Source of the DNA: CAZQEC01 sp964591565
Lineage (GTDB): Bacteria; Patescibacteriota; UBA1384; CAJBMM01
Length of the DNA stretch: 37,166 nucleotides
Direction of reading: 5' to 3'
NCBI GenBank assembly: GCA_964591565.1
Contig: CAZQEC010000005.1
Coordinates: 1-37,166, forward strand
The notes beneath the pieces are model-generated. The model was not told where the DNA came from. It searched no databases and saw nothing but the letters and a program-made list of their open reading frames with translations. Shown here in pieces: positions 1 to 7,313 of this stretch. Each line of letters begins with the position of its first letter. The first letter of the stretch is position 1. Position numbers and translations under genes: made by a program.

Positions 1-1
1 C

Positions 2-1285
2 CTGCATCAACGTGACAATAAGCGTTTACTCGAATCTTTGTACCGCCTGCGCGATTTAGGTAATTCGGTCATTGTAGTTGAGCATGATGAAGAAACAATG
101 CGCTCGGCCGATTATTTGATAGATATTGGTCCCGGTGCTGGTGAGCACGGTGGGAATGTGGTGGCAGAAGGCACTCCTAATGAAGTGGCTAAAAATAAAA
201 ACTCGATCACTGGGCGATATCTAAACGGAGACGAGGAAATACCGATACCAAAATGGCGCCGGCCACGTACAGAAAAAAACTTGTCTATTATTGAAGCCAG
301 TGAGCACAATTTACGCGTCGCGTCAGTTGATATTCCACTCGGTCTATTTGTCTGTGTGACTGGTGTTTCTGGCTCTGGTAAATCCACCTTAATTAATGAG
401 ATACTTTCACGCGTACTTGAAGCCAAATTGCATCACGCGCGCACTATTCCGGGCAAACACAAAGAAATTTTGGGTCTGCATAATTTAGATAAAGCCATTA
501 CCATAGATCAAGCGCCAATTGGACGGACGCCACGCTCAAATACGGCTACGTACACTGGATTGTTCACTATCGTGCGCGACTTATTTGCTTTAACAGCTGA
601 CGCGCGAATGCGTGGCTATAAGTCGGGGCGGTTTTCGTTTAACGTTAAAGGCGGGCGCTGTGAAACTTGCCATGGCGACGGTTTAATTAAGATTGAAATG
701 CATTTTTTGCCCGACGTATACGTCACTTGCGAGGAATGCAAGGGTAAACGCTACAATAATGAAGCTTTGGAAATTCACTATAAAGGCAAAACGATCGCGG
801 ATTGTTTGGATATGACGGTTGAAGAGGCGTTGCAATTTTTTGAAGCCGTACCGGCGGCGCGGGCTAAATTGCAAACGCTATATGAAGTGGGCTTAGGATA
901 TATTCACCTCGGTCAATCTGCAACTACACTGTCGGGCGGTGAGGCACAACGGATTAAGCTAGCCAGTGAACTTTCACGCCGGGCCACTGGTCGTACGATT
1001 TATGTGTTAGATGAACCAACGACGGGCTTGCATTTTGCTGACGTTAAACGCTTGCTCGGCGTCTTGCAAGCTTTAGTTGAAAAAGGCAACACCGTGCTGA
1101 CGATTGAGCACAATCTCGACGTTATTAAAAGCGCCGATTATGTTATAGATATGGGACCAGACGGGGGATTAGCTGGGGGGTTGATTGTGGCAAAAGGCAC
1201 TCCAGAAGACGTGGCTAAAGTGACTAAGTCGTACACTGGGCAGTATTTGGCTCGTTTATTTAAGCGCCACAATGTTGTAAAATAA
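2..1285 (+). CDS. uvrA: UvrA excinuclease ABC subunit A, C-terminal part (5' end outside window)
   Basis: ATP-binding damage-recognition subunit of nucleotide excision repair; loads UvrB at lesions. The frame is open from base 2, so the N-terminal part lies upstream of the window; the TTG at 38 is internal, inside the first ABC domain's 'VVEHDEETM' stretch. Seen here: second-domain Walker A GVSGSGKST, the zinc-finger pair CETC...CEEC (about 220-237 residues from base 38), the signature LSGGEAQRIKLASEL and Walker B IYVLDEPTTGLH, ending with the usual EHNLDVIKSADYVID block. All second ATPase motifs look intact. The next gene begins 5 bases after the stop, so the two are probably cotranscribed. 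Family assignment is certain; only the part inside the window can be judged. Confidence 0.97.
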   Translation: MHQRDNKRLLESLYRLRDLGNSVIVVEHDEETMRSADYLIDIGPGAGEHGGNVVAEGTPNEVAKNKNSITGRYLNGDEEIPIPKWRRPRTEKNLSIIEASEHNLRVASVDIPLGLFVCVTGVSGSGKSTLINEILSRVLEAKLHHARTIPGKHKEILGLHNLDKAITIDQAPIGRTPRSNTATYTGLFTIVRDLFALTADARMRGYKSGRFSFNVKGGRCETCHGDGLIKIEMHFLPDVYVTCEECKGKRYNNEALEIHYKGKTIADCLDMTVEEALQFFEAVPAARAKLQTLYEVGLGYIHLGQSATTLSGGEAQRIKLASELSRRATGRTIYVLDEPTTGLHFADVKRLLGVLQALVEKGNTVLTIEHNLDVIKSADYVIDMGPDGGLAGGLIVAKGTPEDVAKVTKSYTGQYLARLFKRHNVVK

Positions 1286-1290
1286 AGGGT

Positions 1291-1797
1291 ATGTCAACGA
1301 CTGCTATCACTAAAATTAATCAAATTTACATTCGCAATTTTGTGTTCGGCGTGGAAGATAGTTTAGTCTCAACGGTGGGATTACTTTCGGGTGTGGCGGT
1401 GGCAGGCGTGGAATCTGGTACCATTATTTTAACTGGCTTTGTGCTTATTTGCGTCGAGGCGTTTTCGATGGGGGTTGGTAGTTACTTATCGGAGGATACG
1501 GTTGATGAAGCCATGCGTGACAAAGTGTCTGAAAGTAAATCGCTCAAAGGCGCATTGGTGATGTTTGTTTCGTATTTAATATCTGGCTTTGTACCACTAT
1601 TTCCTTATTTGTTAAGCAATAGTTCGAGAACGATCGCAAGTTCAGTCGTCTTAACTCTCATCGCACTACTGGCACTCGGTGTTTTAAGTGCCAAGCTCTT
1701 CAACATCTCTCTTATTAAAAGCAGTTTACGGATGTTAATTTTAGGTGGCTCGGCTATTGCAATTGGAGTGCTGGTGGGGCGGTTTGTGGCGATCTGA
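1291..1797 (+). CDS. VIT/CCC1-family integral membrane protein
   Basis: 168 aa, nearly all hydrophobic, with about five predicted membrane segments. The N-terminal block FGVEDSLVSTVGLLSGV and the following EAFSMGVGSYLSE match the first two helices of the VIT1/CCC1 family (iron/manganese transporters of eukaryotic vacuoles and their bacterial relatives). It is short and lacks the cytosolic metal-binding insertion found in plant VIT1. Substrate (Fe2+/Mn2+) is inferred from the family only. It starts 5 bases after uvrA with only a weak GGG-type ribosome site. Its stop is followed directly by repetitive sequence. Confidence 0.8.
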   Translation: MSTTAITKINQIYIRNFVFGVEDSLVSTVGLLSGVAVAGVESGTIILTGFVLICVEAFSMGVGSYLSEDTVDEAMRDKVSESKSLKGALVMFVSYLISGFVPLFPYLLSNSSRTIASSVVLTLIALLALGVLSAKLFNISLIKSSLRMLILGGSAIAIGVLVGRFVAI

Positions 1798-1799
1798 AA

Positions 1800-2130
1800 G
1801 AAATGCATAATTGATAATGTATAATGCAGAATGTAATGGATAATGTTAAATGACCAAAAGTCATAAGTCGGGTGATCATTTCTGTTTGTTTTGCAATTGT
1901 TATAAGGAGTGCAACAAACAAAAATTATCAATCAAAAACGTATCGGGTATAAGGTATCAGGTATTATGCAACTAAAGATCATGGGGCTATTCGTTCGGAT
2001 ACTAAATGTCTGATGAGGAAATTTCGATACCTGCCTGATACATGATACCAAATACATGATACGATTAACTTCAGCCAAAGCCAAAGAATGATCAGTCTAT
2101 TGTGAGGGCTACTTGCTACTAACTACTAGC
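1800..2130. repeat. Gene-free gap built of degenerate short repeats
   Basis: About 330 bases without a gene. 1803-1851 is a degenerate tandem of GATAATG/ATAATGNA units. 1883-1921 is an imperfect inverted repeat around TGTTTGTTTTGCA and TGCAACAAACA. 1945-2063 repeats GGTATCAGGTATTATG-like and GATACATGATACC units. 2105-2139 is a CTACTAGCTACTAGC-type tandem. The same unit families recur in other gaps of the window (see 11246, 13994, 17940, 32471, 32978, 33369). No promoter or RNA gene was recognised here. Confidence 0.7.
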
Positions 2131-2132
2131 TA

Positions 2133-2441
2133 CTAGCTTCTTTTCTTCGATAAATCAACCGTCAGTGAAATATGGTTTGCGGACTCTGACATAGTGTGCA
2201 AATTGTCTTCAATTAGGTGATTAAGTAAGCTGTCGTGCTCTATCTCGGCACCCATTTCCGCTACCTCGTCCACATCATCATCTGCTTCAATTTCGTCAAT
2301 ATGTTTTTCTAACTCCGAAATGCGTTTTTCTAATAGATCGGTGCGCGCCACCATTAAAGCCAACTTGGCTTCGATCGGTGCGAGGCGACTTTGTATTAGT
2401 CGCAAAATTTGTTCAGCCATATCCATAATACCTTCTTTCAT
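2133..2441 (-). CDS. Hypothetical coiled-coil acidic protein
   Basis: 102 aa, no family recognised. Residues about 10-55 form a heptad-rich coiled coil (LLEKRISELEKHIDEIEA) followed by a very acidic stretch DDDVDEVAEMGAEIEHD. There are no cysteines, signal peptide or membrane segment, so it is probably a cytoplasmic oligomer. The start at MKEGIMDMAEQ is preceded by AAGGTAAGGTAAAG, a duplicated ribosome-binding-like sequence; the inner ATGs at residues 6 and 8 are possible alternatives, the first with its own GAAGG. It lies 30 bases downstream of the rhomboid gene on the same strand and may be cotranscribed with it. Confidence 0.65.
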   Translation of the reverse strand: MKEGIMDMAEQILRLIQSRLAPIEAKLALMVARTDLLEKRISELEKHIDEIEADDDVDEVAEMGAEIEHDSLLNHLIEDNLHTMSESANHISLTVDLSKKRS

Positions 2442-2471
2442 CTTTACCTTACCTTACCACGCCCGATCTAG

Positions 2472-3119
2472 TCAAGAGTTCAGGTAGATCGGCTTATGCA
2501 TTAAAGGCAGGGCGAGCGCGATCAAAACTCCAAATATAAATCCCACAATATGTGAAATATAGGCGACACCACCAGAGCTTTGGTCAATAATAGAGGCATA
2601 ACCATTGAATAAATTGGTGACAAGCCACAGCCCGAGGGTTACTAGAACAGGCAAAGTTATGGAGGTCCAAAAGAAAAAGATCGGTAAAATGGCTTTAACT
2701 TGAGCGCGATTAAACCAGACCGCGTATGCACCCATTACCCCAGCAATGCTGGCGGAGGCGCCAATTATTGGCGTATTCGCGTCAAACCAAAACGTTTGGG
2801 CTAAACCACCAAACACGCCTGAAACCAAAAACAACAACAAAAATCTAAATGATCCAATATAATCCTCAATGGTGCGTCCAAACACCCATAAATAGAGCAT
2901 ATTGCCGATTAAATGAACCCAGCCGCCGTGCAAGAATTGATATGTAATTGCGGTGAAAAAACTGGACTGATTAGTTAATGCAAAGCGTAAGAACTCAGCT
3001 TGATTGTTGGATATTTGTATTAATTCGTAAATAAATATGACGATGTTAATTAAGATTAATACAATAACAGCAATCCTGGTATTGTTACGTCGCGCCACGT
3101 TGTCGGAGTATGGAATCAT
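2472..3119 (-). CDS. Rhomboid-family intramembrane serine protease
   Basis: 215 aa with six predicted membrane helices. It cleaves membrane-anchored substrates within the bilayer. Family marks: HGGWVHLIGNMLYLWVFG after helix 1 (residues about 64-81, including the HxxxN-type motif), catalytic-serine motif GASAS (Ser122 in GxSx form) and the helix-6 histidine in SHIVGFIFG (His190). The catalytic pair therefore appears intact, although the residue after the serine is Ala rather than the commoner Gly. The start is supported by a -10-like TAATAT (3126-3131, minus strand) ending 6 bases before ATG and by the absence of a Shine-Dalgarno site, implying a leaderless transcript. That promoter lies next to the RNase P RNA terminator. 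Physiological substrate unknown. Confidence 0.92.
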   Translation of the reverse strand: MIPYSDNVARRNNTRIAVIVLILINIVIFIYELIQISNNQAEFLRFALTNQSSFFTAITYQFLHGGWVHLIGNMLYLWVFGRTIEDYIGSFRFLLLFLVSGVFGGLAQTFWFDANTPIIGASASIAGVMGAYAVWFNRAQVKAILPIFFFWTSITLPVLVTLGLWLVTNLFNGYASIIDQSSGGVAYISHIVGFIFGVLIALALPLMHKPIYLNS

Positions 3120-3125
3120 GTAGTT

Positions 3126-3131
3126 ATATTA
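3126..3131 (-). promoter_or_regulatory. -10 box of leaderless rhomboid gene
   Basis: On the minus strand TAATAT is followed by six bases (AACTAC) and then ATG. The expected transcription start coincides with the start codon. No clear -35 hexamer is seen 17 bases upstream. Confidence 0.5.
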
Positions 3132-3146
3132 CTTAAATTCAAACAC

Positions 3147-3169
3147 AAAAGCGAATGAAACTCATTCGC
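3147..3169 (-). terminator. Rho-independent terminator of rnpB
   Basis: On the minus strand an 8-bp perfect stem GCGAATGA/TCATTCGC with a 3-nt loop is followed by TTTTGTG. It lies just downstream of the RNase P RNA 3' end. Confidence 0.85.
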
Positions 3170-3180
3170 AAATGTGTGCT

Positions 3181-3704
3181 GAACCGTATCTATAAGCCGG
3201 GTTCTGTCCACGTACCATTTGGTACACGGGACCGTTATCTATCTATCGCGTTTGGGCTACTTTTTCCCTCGGATAAGGACGATTAGAATGAGTAGTCCAC
3301 CAAACTTGCACCATGCAGGGTTTTCACAGATCTACATTACTGTAGAAACGCGGGGTCTCTTACACCTCGTTTTCACCATCGCTACCATTGCTCCGCAATG
3401 CAAATTCGAATATTCAAACTCGAAATTCGAAACGATCGGAATTATTTTCGGATTTCGATATTCGCCTGCCGACCGTAGCTTTAAGCGAAGGTCGGTGTTT
3501 CGGATTTCCAATGCGAAGCATTGGCGAGCAGTATACTTTCTGTTGCACTATTCCCGCACTGTATTATTACACACAACGGCTTGCTACTCCCTCTCACTCA
3601 CTTTTAAGGGCAAGCGGGGATATGCAAGTGCAATACTTATCAGGTGCCCGGACTTTCCTCCGCTTCGCTTGCGCGATTTACGGCAACGGTCCGATACGAT
3701 TAAG
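3181..3704 (-). ncRNA. rnpB: RNase P RNA, with enlarged P12
   Basis: Catalytic RNA of RNase P, which matures tRNA 5' ends. On the minus strand the 5' conserved region reads GAGGAAAGTCCGGGCAC (about 3645-3661) and the 3' region ACAGAACCCGGCTTATAGA (about 3188-3206), both hallmarks of bacterial RNase P RNA. The ends pair as P1: GGACCGT (3686-3692) with ACGGTTC (3181-3187). Promoter TTGCAT (3735-3740), 17-base spacer, TATAAT (3712-3717) and a terminator at 3147-3169 frame the gene. At about 520 nt it is well over the usual 350-400. The extra sequence is about 150 nt at roughly 3390-3530, where P12 of the specificity domain should be. Ends are estimated from pairing and promoter position. Confidence 0.93.
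3464..3497. repeat. Dispersed hairpin repeat inside RNase P P12
   Basis: The piece GCCTGCCGACCGTAGC...GCGAAGGTCGGTG folds as CCGACC/GGTCGG. It has the same frame as the intergenic repeat at 28901 (CTGCCCTCCGTAGC...GTAGGAGGGTG) and the one at 9439, but with paired changes in both arms so that base pairing is kept. Confidence 0.55.
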
Positions 3705-3711
3705 CACTGTT

Positions 3712-3740
3712 ATTATATCAAATTTCGGTGTAAAATGCAA
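3712..3740 (-). promoter_or_regulatory. Sigma-70 type promoter of rnpB
   Basis: On the minus strand: TTGCAT (3735-3740), 17-base spacer, perfect TATAAT (3712-3717). Start of transcription is expected near 3704. Confidence 0.85.
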
Positions 3741-3749
3741 TAAATAAAT

Positions 3750-3786
3750 GCACAGTTGTGCTCTTACGGTTGACAACCGTACATTC
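3750..3786. repeat. Palindromic intergenic repeat, copy 1
   Basis: Contains ACGGTTGACAACCGT (3766-3780) preceded by the GCTCT block. In reverse complement it reads ACGGTTGTCAACCGT-AAGAGC. It is a member of the five-copy family at 12455, 22412, 28094 and 31260. Between rnpB and rnhB promoters. Confidence 0.75.
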
Positions 3787-3811
3787 GTATTAGGTATCAA
3801 GTCTGGTGTGA

Positions 3812-3817
3812 TATTAT
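3812..3817 (+). promoter_or_regulatory. -10 box of leaderless rnhB
   Basis: TATTAT is followed by TGGAGA (6 bases) and then ATG. The GGAG is too close to the ATG to be an ordinary Shine-Dalgarno site. No good -35 hexamer at the expected spacing. Confidence 0.45.
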
Positions 3818-3823
3818 TGGAGA

Positions 3824-4390
3824 ATGACTCAATTAATCGCTGGAGTGGATGAAGTGGGACGGGGGGCGTGGGCTGGGCCAATTGTAGCGGCGGCGGTCAT
3901 TTTGCATCAGCCGATAATTGGACTGAAAGATTCGAAAACACTATCTCGCGCTGTTCGGGAGAAGTTGGCTGAAATAATCCAAGCAAATTGTATTGCCTAC
4001 GCCATATCTGAAGTTTCATCTAGCATAATTGACGAATTAGGCATTGCGGAAGCTAATCGGCTGGTTATGAGGCAAGCGATTTCAAAATTAGAGGTGCTCC
4101 CAACGCTTGTTAGAATTGACGGTTTTTCGTGCGGTACCGATATTTTAGAAGAAGTTTATATAAAAGGCGACGCAATTTATCTGGAAATTAGTGCCGCCTC
4201 CATAATCGCCAAAGTATATCGCGATAATTTAATGCGACGCATGCATTTACAATATCCAAACTACGGATTTGATCGCCACGTTGGTTATGGTACGCGCGAG
4301 CATCGAGTAAAATTGACACAATTTGGGTTAACACTACACCATCGTCGCAGTTTTAGACCGATACAAAAAGTCTTTTTAGTTAAGGGGTAG
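3824..4390 (+). CDS. rnhB: Ribonuclease HII
   Basis: 188 aa, usual length for the family. Removes RNA from RNA-DNA hybrids and single ribonucleotides in DNA. The N-terminus GVDEVGRGAWAGPIVAAAV carries the first two catalytic acids (Asp9, Glu10); the LKDSKTLS segment, IDG (third carboxylate region) and the ISAASIIAKVYRD helix follow in the normal order. The first ATG is used and is preceded by a -10-like TATTAT 6 bases upstream, so the mRNA is probably leaderless. Oddly, the last codons and the stop (GTTAAGGGGTAG) belong to a hairpin repeat that recurs at 19057, so the repeat forms the protein's C-terminus (VKG). Confidence 0.96.
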   Translation: MTQLIAGVDEVGRGAWAGPIVAAAVILHQPIIGLKDSKTLSRAVREKLAEIIQANCIAYAISEVSSSIIDELGIAEANRLVMRQAISKLEVLPTLVRIDGFSCGTDILEEVYIKGDAIYLEISAASIIAKVYRDNLMRRMHLQYPNYGFDRHVGYGTREHRVKLTQFGLTLHHRRSFRPIQKVFLVKG

Positions 4391-4465
4391 GGGGTTCGTT
4401 GCGATGTCACCCCCTTCCCCTTAACGATCCCCACCCCTACACGCTCCAGAAAGAACGAAAAACAA
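4379..4465. repeat. Hairpin repeat E, copy 1 (overlaps rnhB stop)
   Basis: A long stem, GTTAAGGGGTAGGGGG pairing with CCCCCTTCCCCTTAAC, followed by GATCCCCACCCCTACACGCT and AGAAAGAACG. The same succession of blocks occurs at 19057-19140 with compensating differences. There is no U-run, so it is not a classical terminator. Confidence 0.8.
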
Positions 4466-4517
4466 ATACAAGCCAACCAACTGTAATACTGATGTCAATT
4501 CTGCTAATGTTTAGAAT

Positions 4518-5243
4518 ATGAAAACTAATCGTGGAAAATTGTGGGTAATAGATGGGGCAGATGGTGTCGGTAAAGCGACGCAAGTCGAGCTTTTAATCAA
4601 ACACTTGAATTCATCCGATTTATTGAAAGGTAAACGAGCGCATCACATCGCCTTTCCGCATTATCTAGAAAAGCCGTGGGGGGTGTTAATTCGGCAGTAT
4701 TTAGATGGAAAATTAGGTCAACTAGGTGAGGTCAATCCATACATGGCGTCTTTAATGTACGCCGCCGATCGGGCCAATCACGCCGACGAAATCAATCAGA
4801 TGTTGGAGGCAGGAGACTGGGTTGTATGTGACCGCTATATTTGTTCCAACGCCGCTTTTCAGGCGGCTAAAATTGACGATGTTAAGGCAAAATCCGAATA
4901 TTTAGACTGGCTTTTTTCGACCGAATATGAACTGTTTGGGGTGGTTAAACCAGACAATGTGATTATTTTGACGTTACCGACGGAAATATCGACAAAACGT
5001 ACGGAAATGAGAAGAGCAGAGGGTATTGAATCGGGACAACGTCTTAATGCTAAAGTCAGTTACACCGATATTCACGAACAAAACGTTAGTTTTATGACTA
5101 AAGTGGCTCGTGAATATCTGCGCTTATCTGAACAATTTGGCTGGGAGGTAATCAATTGTGCCGACGGGAACCGCGAACTATCTCGCGAAGAGGTGGCACA
5201 GAAGGTGTGGAACGTCGTGAAAAAATCAAACTTAGTAATGTGA
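4518..5243 (+). CDS. tmk: Thymidylate kinase (dTMP kinase)
   Basis: 241 aa; phosphorylates dTMP to dTDP for DNA synthesis. Order of motifs: P-loop GADGVGKATQ (residues about 13-22), the HYLEKPWG and DGKLGQL region, the DRYICSNAAFQAAK substrate-binding motif (DR-Y), and the LTLPTEISTKRTEMRR lid region. The P-loop has Ala where the family normally has Ser or Thr (GK-S/T-T), with Thr retained next. Length is somewhat above the common 205-215. A TAATGT hexamer ends 7 bases before ATG, with TGTAAT 17 bases further up; no Shine-Dalgarno is visible, so leaderless initiation is possible. It is convergent with thyX, the gene that makes its substrate, and separated from it by a large hairpin repeat. 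Confidence 0.9.
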   Translation: MKTNRGKLWVIDGADGVGKATQVELLIKHLNSSDLLKGKRAHHIAFPHYLEKPWGVLIRQYLDGKLGQLGEVNPYMASLMYAADRANHADEINQMLEAGDWVVCDRYICSNAAFQAAKIDDVKAKSEYLDWLFSTEYELFGVVKPDNVIILTLPTEISTKRTEMRRAEGIESGQRLNAKVSYTDIHEQNVSFMTKVAREYLRLSEQFGWEVINCADGNRELSREEVAQKVWNVVKKSNLVM

Positions 5244-5250
5244 TCACAGT

Positions 5251-5315
5251 AGTTCTCGGCACGCTGTGCCTCGAACAATATACTGCTGATTATTGTTCGA
5301 ACGCACGTGAGAACT
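5251..5315. repeat. Hairpin repeat J, copy 1, between convergent tmk and thyX
   Basis: Outer arms AGTTCTC...ACG and CGTGAGAACT; inner arms TCGAACAATA (5271-5280) and TATTGTTCGA (5291-5300), a perfect 10-bp stem. Probably folds in either transcript and could act as a two-way transcription end, though U-runs are weak. A second copy starts at 32582. Confidence 0.75.
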
Positions 5316-5330
5316 ATATAAAATAATCGA

Positions 5331-6929
5331 TTATGTGCCAGTTTTACGCAAGCGCTCTTTGGCTTCAATTTTCATTTCAGAATCAACCCGCGCTAATGCA
5401 TCGTAACCGTCCCACGTAATCATCATGCCTTTGCCGAGAGTGGGATGAACTTTGGCAATCTGACGCGCCATTTCTTGAGCGACCAAACGATAACTGGGGT
5501 GGCCTTGAATGGTCGAGCGTAGTTCGCATAAATGATATGCCTCACGCGCGTTTAGGCGCATCGTAAATCTAATTAAATAGCCAAAAGGGACTACATACTG
5601 GGCTTGTTCGGGCAATTTTACCTCTATTTTTTGGTGTAATATGGCGGCGTCGTCCATTGCTTTTTGATATTTATCTGCCAGCCCTGCCTCAATTATATCG
5701 CTGGGTGTTGAATATCCGAGATTAGTCGTAAATGGTTGTCTTTGTTGCGTTAAAATGCGATGGCGGTGTAGGTCGCGGTACGCACCAATGTCGCAGGTGA
5801 TCTCAAATTGGTAGTAAGCGTGCTCAAAAGCACGCGGTGGCTTGTGGGTGCGGTGTTGGCGATGGGTCAACGTGTCCTCAATGATCGTTTTAATTAACTT
5901 TTTGTTTTTGATAACGTGCCGAAGTACTGCGTCAAACGGCTGGTTAGAGTGTTCGTACAATATCCCAGCCGTTACTTTTTCCTCGCCCACTTTATCATAA
6001 TCAATTAATCGCACCGTTGGCTGATCACCCGAATAATGGTGCGTAAAATGTGCTTGAGAGTGAGTCTTCATTGTGTTGCGCATATCGGAAAGATGAGTGA
6101 CATAGCCAGTACCGCGCTCAGTTTTCGAACGGCGAATAAAAGCTGGGATTAATTGATCTAGGGCGTTGGAAATCATATCGGCGTATTTTCGCGCTTCGGC
6201 AAGTTTAGATGACCGCAATTGATAAATGAGATATTCGAACGCGCGGCCATTGCCAACTAAACCGACGTTTGTTTGTGTCGCCATGGGCAATAAATAACGA
6301 GTCACATCGCACGCCTGTGCTCGCAGAGCGTTTAAGTAGGCCTTGTCACTTTGACCTTCGCCTTGCGGAAACCGTTTTTTTAAGTGTTCCATTAATAGCG
6401 GAATCATTTCCGAGTAAGTGTCAAAAAGCGCGACCATGATCTCATTATACTTTTTTGCTAATCCAGCTTGGGCAATATCGGGATCAGTAAAAAATGGATA
6501 ATGCCCACGCGCGTCTTTAACGTCAAAACGAACGTAGCGCGACGATTTTTCGAGGGGCGAAAGGCCAATACGCCGATCTTCAATGTATTTCGCTAACACG
6601 TTTGACACATTTTCGACCGCAATGGCAGTGCCACCGAGCTCGGCCACCGAATCGTCGCCATACTGATCTAAGACTCGTCCAAAAAACGCATCGGCTTTAG
6701 CCGGATCAACCGTCAATTTATGGGCTGATAAATCACCCATTGCTGAGGTAAAATCTTGATTGGCCAAAAACTCGCGCGCCAGTAACTCGCGAGCACCAAG
6801 CTCGGAGCGCGAATAACGGCCAAATAACGCTCCCACAACCACTGATGGCAAATTAGTAAAGCCAAACACTGGCGCCTCAAGTGAAGTGACGAATGGTTCA
6901 ATTAATTTTTTCTCAGCCGATTCGAGCAT
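5331..6929 (-). CDS. thyX: Tandem-domain FAD-dependent thymidylate synthase (ThyX-like)
   Basis: 532 aa, about twice a single-domain ThyX (220-250 aa), with two Thy1-like halves. ThyX methylates dUMP to dTMP using methylenetetrahydrofolate and reduced FAD. The family signature RHRxxSxNExSxRY is divided here: the first half has DRRIGLSPLEKSSRY (residues 118-132), keeping S, E, S and RY but not RHR; the second has RHRILTQQRQPF (from 389), keeping RHR but not the SxNExSxRY end. A composite active site formed between the halves is therefore plausible (inference). The start ATG has AGGA upstream and follows a structured leader of about 150 nt with its own promoter. No ThyA is seen in the window. 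Confidence 0.85.
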   Translation of the reverse strand: MLESAEKKLIEPFVTSLEAPVFGFTNLPSVVVGALFGRYSRSELGARELLAREFLANQDFTSAMGDLSAHKLTVDPAKADAFFGRVLDQYGDDSVAELGGTAIAVENVSNVLAKYIEDRRIGLSPLEKSSRYVRFDVKDARGHYPFFTDPDIAQAGLAKKYNEIMVALFDTYSEMIPLLMEHLKKRFPQGEGQSDKAYLNALRAQACDVTRYLLPMATQTNVGLVGNGRAFEYLIYQLRSSKLAEARKYADMISNALDQLIPAFIRRSKTERGTGYVTHLSDMRNTMKTHSQAHFTHHYSGDQPTVRLIDYDKVGEEKVTAGILYEHSNQPFDAVLRHVIKNKKLIKTIIEDTLTHRQHRTHKPPRAFEHAYYQFEITCDIGAYRDLHRHRILTQQRQPFTTNLGYSTPSDIIEAGLADKYQKAMDDAAILHQKIEVKLPEQAQYVVPFGYLIRFTMRLNAREAYHLCELRSTIQGHPSYRLVAQEMARQIAKVHPTLGKGMMITWDGYDALARVDSEMKIEAKERLRKTGT

Positions 6930-7079
6930 TATATTCCTACTTCATCATTATCATAACGTATTTTAGGGGCAATCAAAGTTTCAGACTCGGCGCCAAACTT
7001 TGACGCCGAGTCCTTTTCCACTGCTAGACCGGGATCCCCTCCTTCCTATGTCGTGAGGACATCGGTTGACCCTCCTAAC
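6930..7079 (-). promoter_or_regulatory. Structured thyX leader, riboswitch-like
   Basis: On the minus strand the leader contains hairpin P1 CCgATGTC/GACATaGG (about 7046-7067), a GGGATCCC palindrome (7031-7038), then hairpin A with 9-bp stem GACTCGGCG/CGCCGAGTC (6984-6992 with 7004-7012). The loop of hairpin A contains TCAAAGTTT (complement of 6995-7003), which is complementary to AAACTTTGA just downstream (complement of 6973-6981). Pairing of these makes hairpin B, which excludes stem A, or a partial pseudoknot. Two mutually exclusive hairpins before a biosynthetic gene resemble a switch. No known riboswitch class was recognised and there is no U-run after either hairpin. Confidence 0.5.
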
Positions 7080-7085
7080 GAAAAA

Positions 7086-7115
7086 AGTATGCCAAAATGA
7101 CGGTTGTTTTGTCAA
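7086..7115 (-). promoter_or_regulatory. Promoter of thyX leader
   Basis: Minus strand TTGACA (7110-7115), 18-base spacer, CATACT (7086-7091). Expected transcription start near 7079, about 150 nt before the thyX ATG. Confidence 0.7.
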
Positions 7116-7144
7116 TAGACGGAGACGCAAATATAAAAACTCGG

Positions 7145-7220
7145 TGTCATTTCGACCCCCTGAACTTGTTTCAGGGTTAGAGAAATCTTTAAAGATCTCT
7201 CGGCTACGCTCGAGATGACA
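7145..7220. repeat. Inverted-repeat element with TGTCATTTCGA/TCGAGATGACA ends
   Basis: Terminal arms TGTCATTTCGA (7145-7155) and TCGAGATGACA (7210-7220) with inner hairpins CCCTGAAC/GTTTCAGGG and AGAAATCTTT/AAAGATCTCT. This type of foldback is familiar from intergenic regions of many bacteria. A relative with similar ends lies at 14775-14935. No coding capacity. Confidence 0.75.
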
Positions 7221-7279
7221 AGATAATTTTAGCTAATATATTCAGGGTCGGAGGACAGATAGACAGAATCAGATGAAGT

Positions 7280-7308
7280 TTGCATAAACAGGAACTACTG
7301 TGTATAAT
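7280..7308 (+). promoter_or_regulatory. Strong sigma-70 type promoter without a following gene
   Basis: TTGCAT (7280-7285), exact 17-base spacer, perfect TATAAT (7303-7308). It points at a region with no plus-strand gene and so probably drives the small RNA at 7314-7392. Confidence 0.7.
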
Positions 7309-7313
7309 ATTGG

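Noticed and set aside
3219..3747. Two overlapping open frames of 174 and 119 codons
   Set aside because: They lie on the opposite strand of RNase P RNA, have no ribosome site and no protein-like character; the RNA explains the region.
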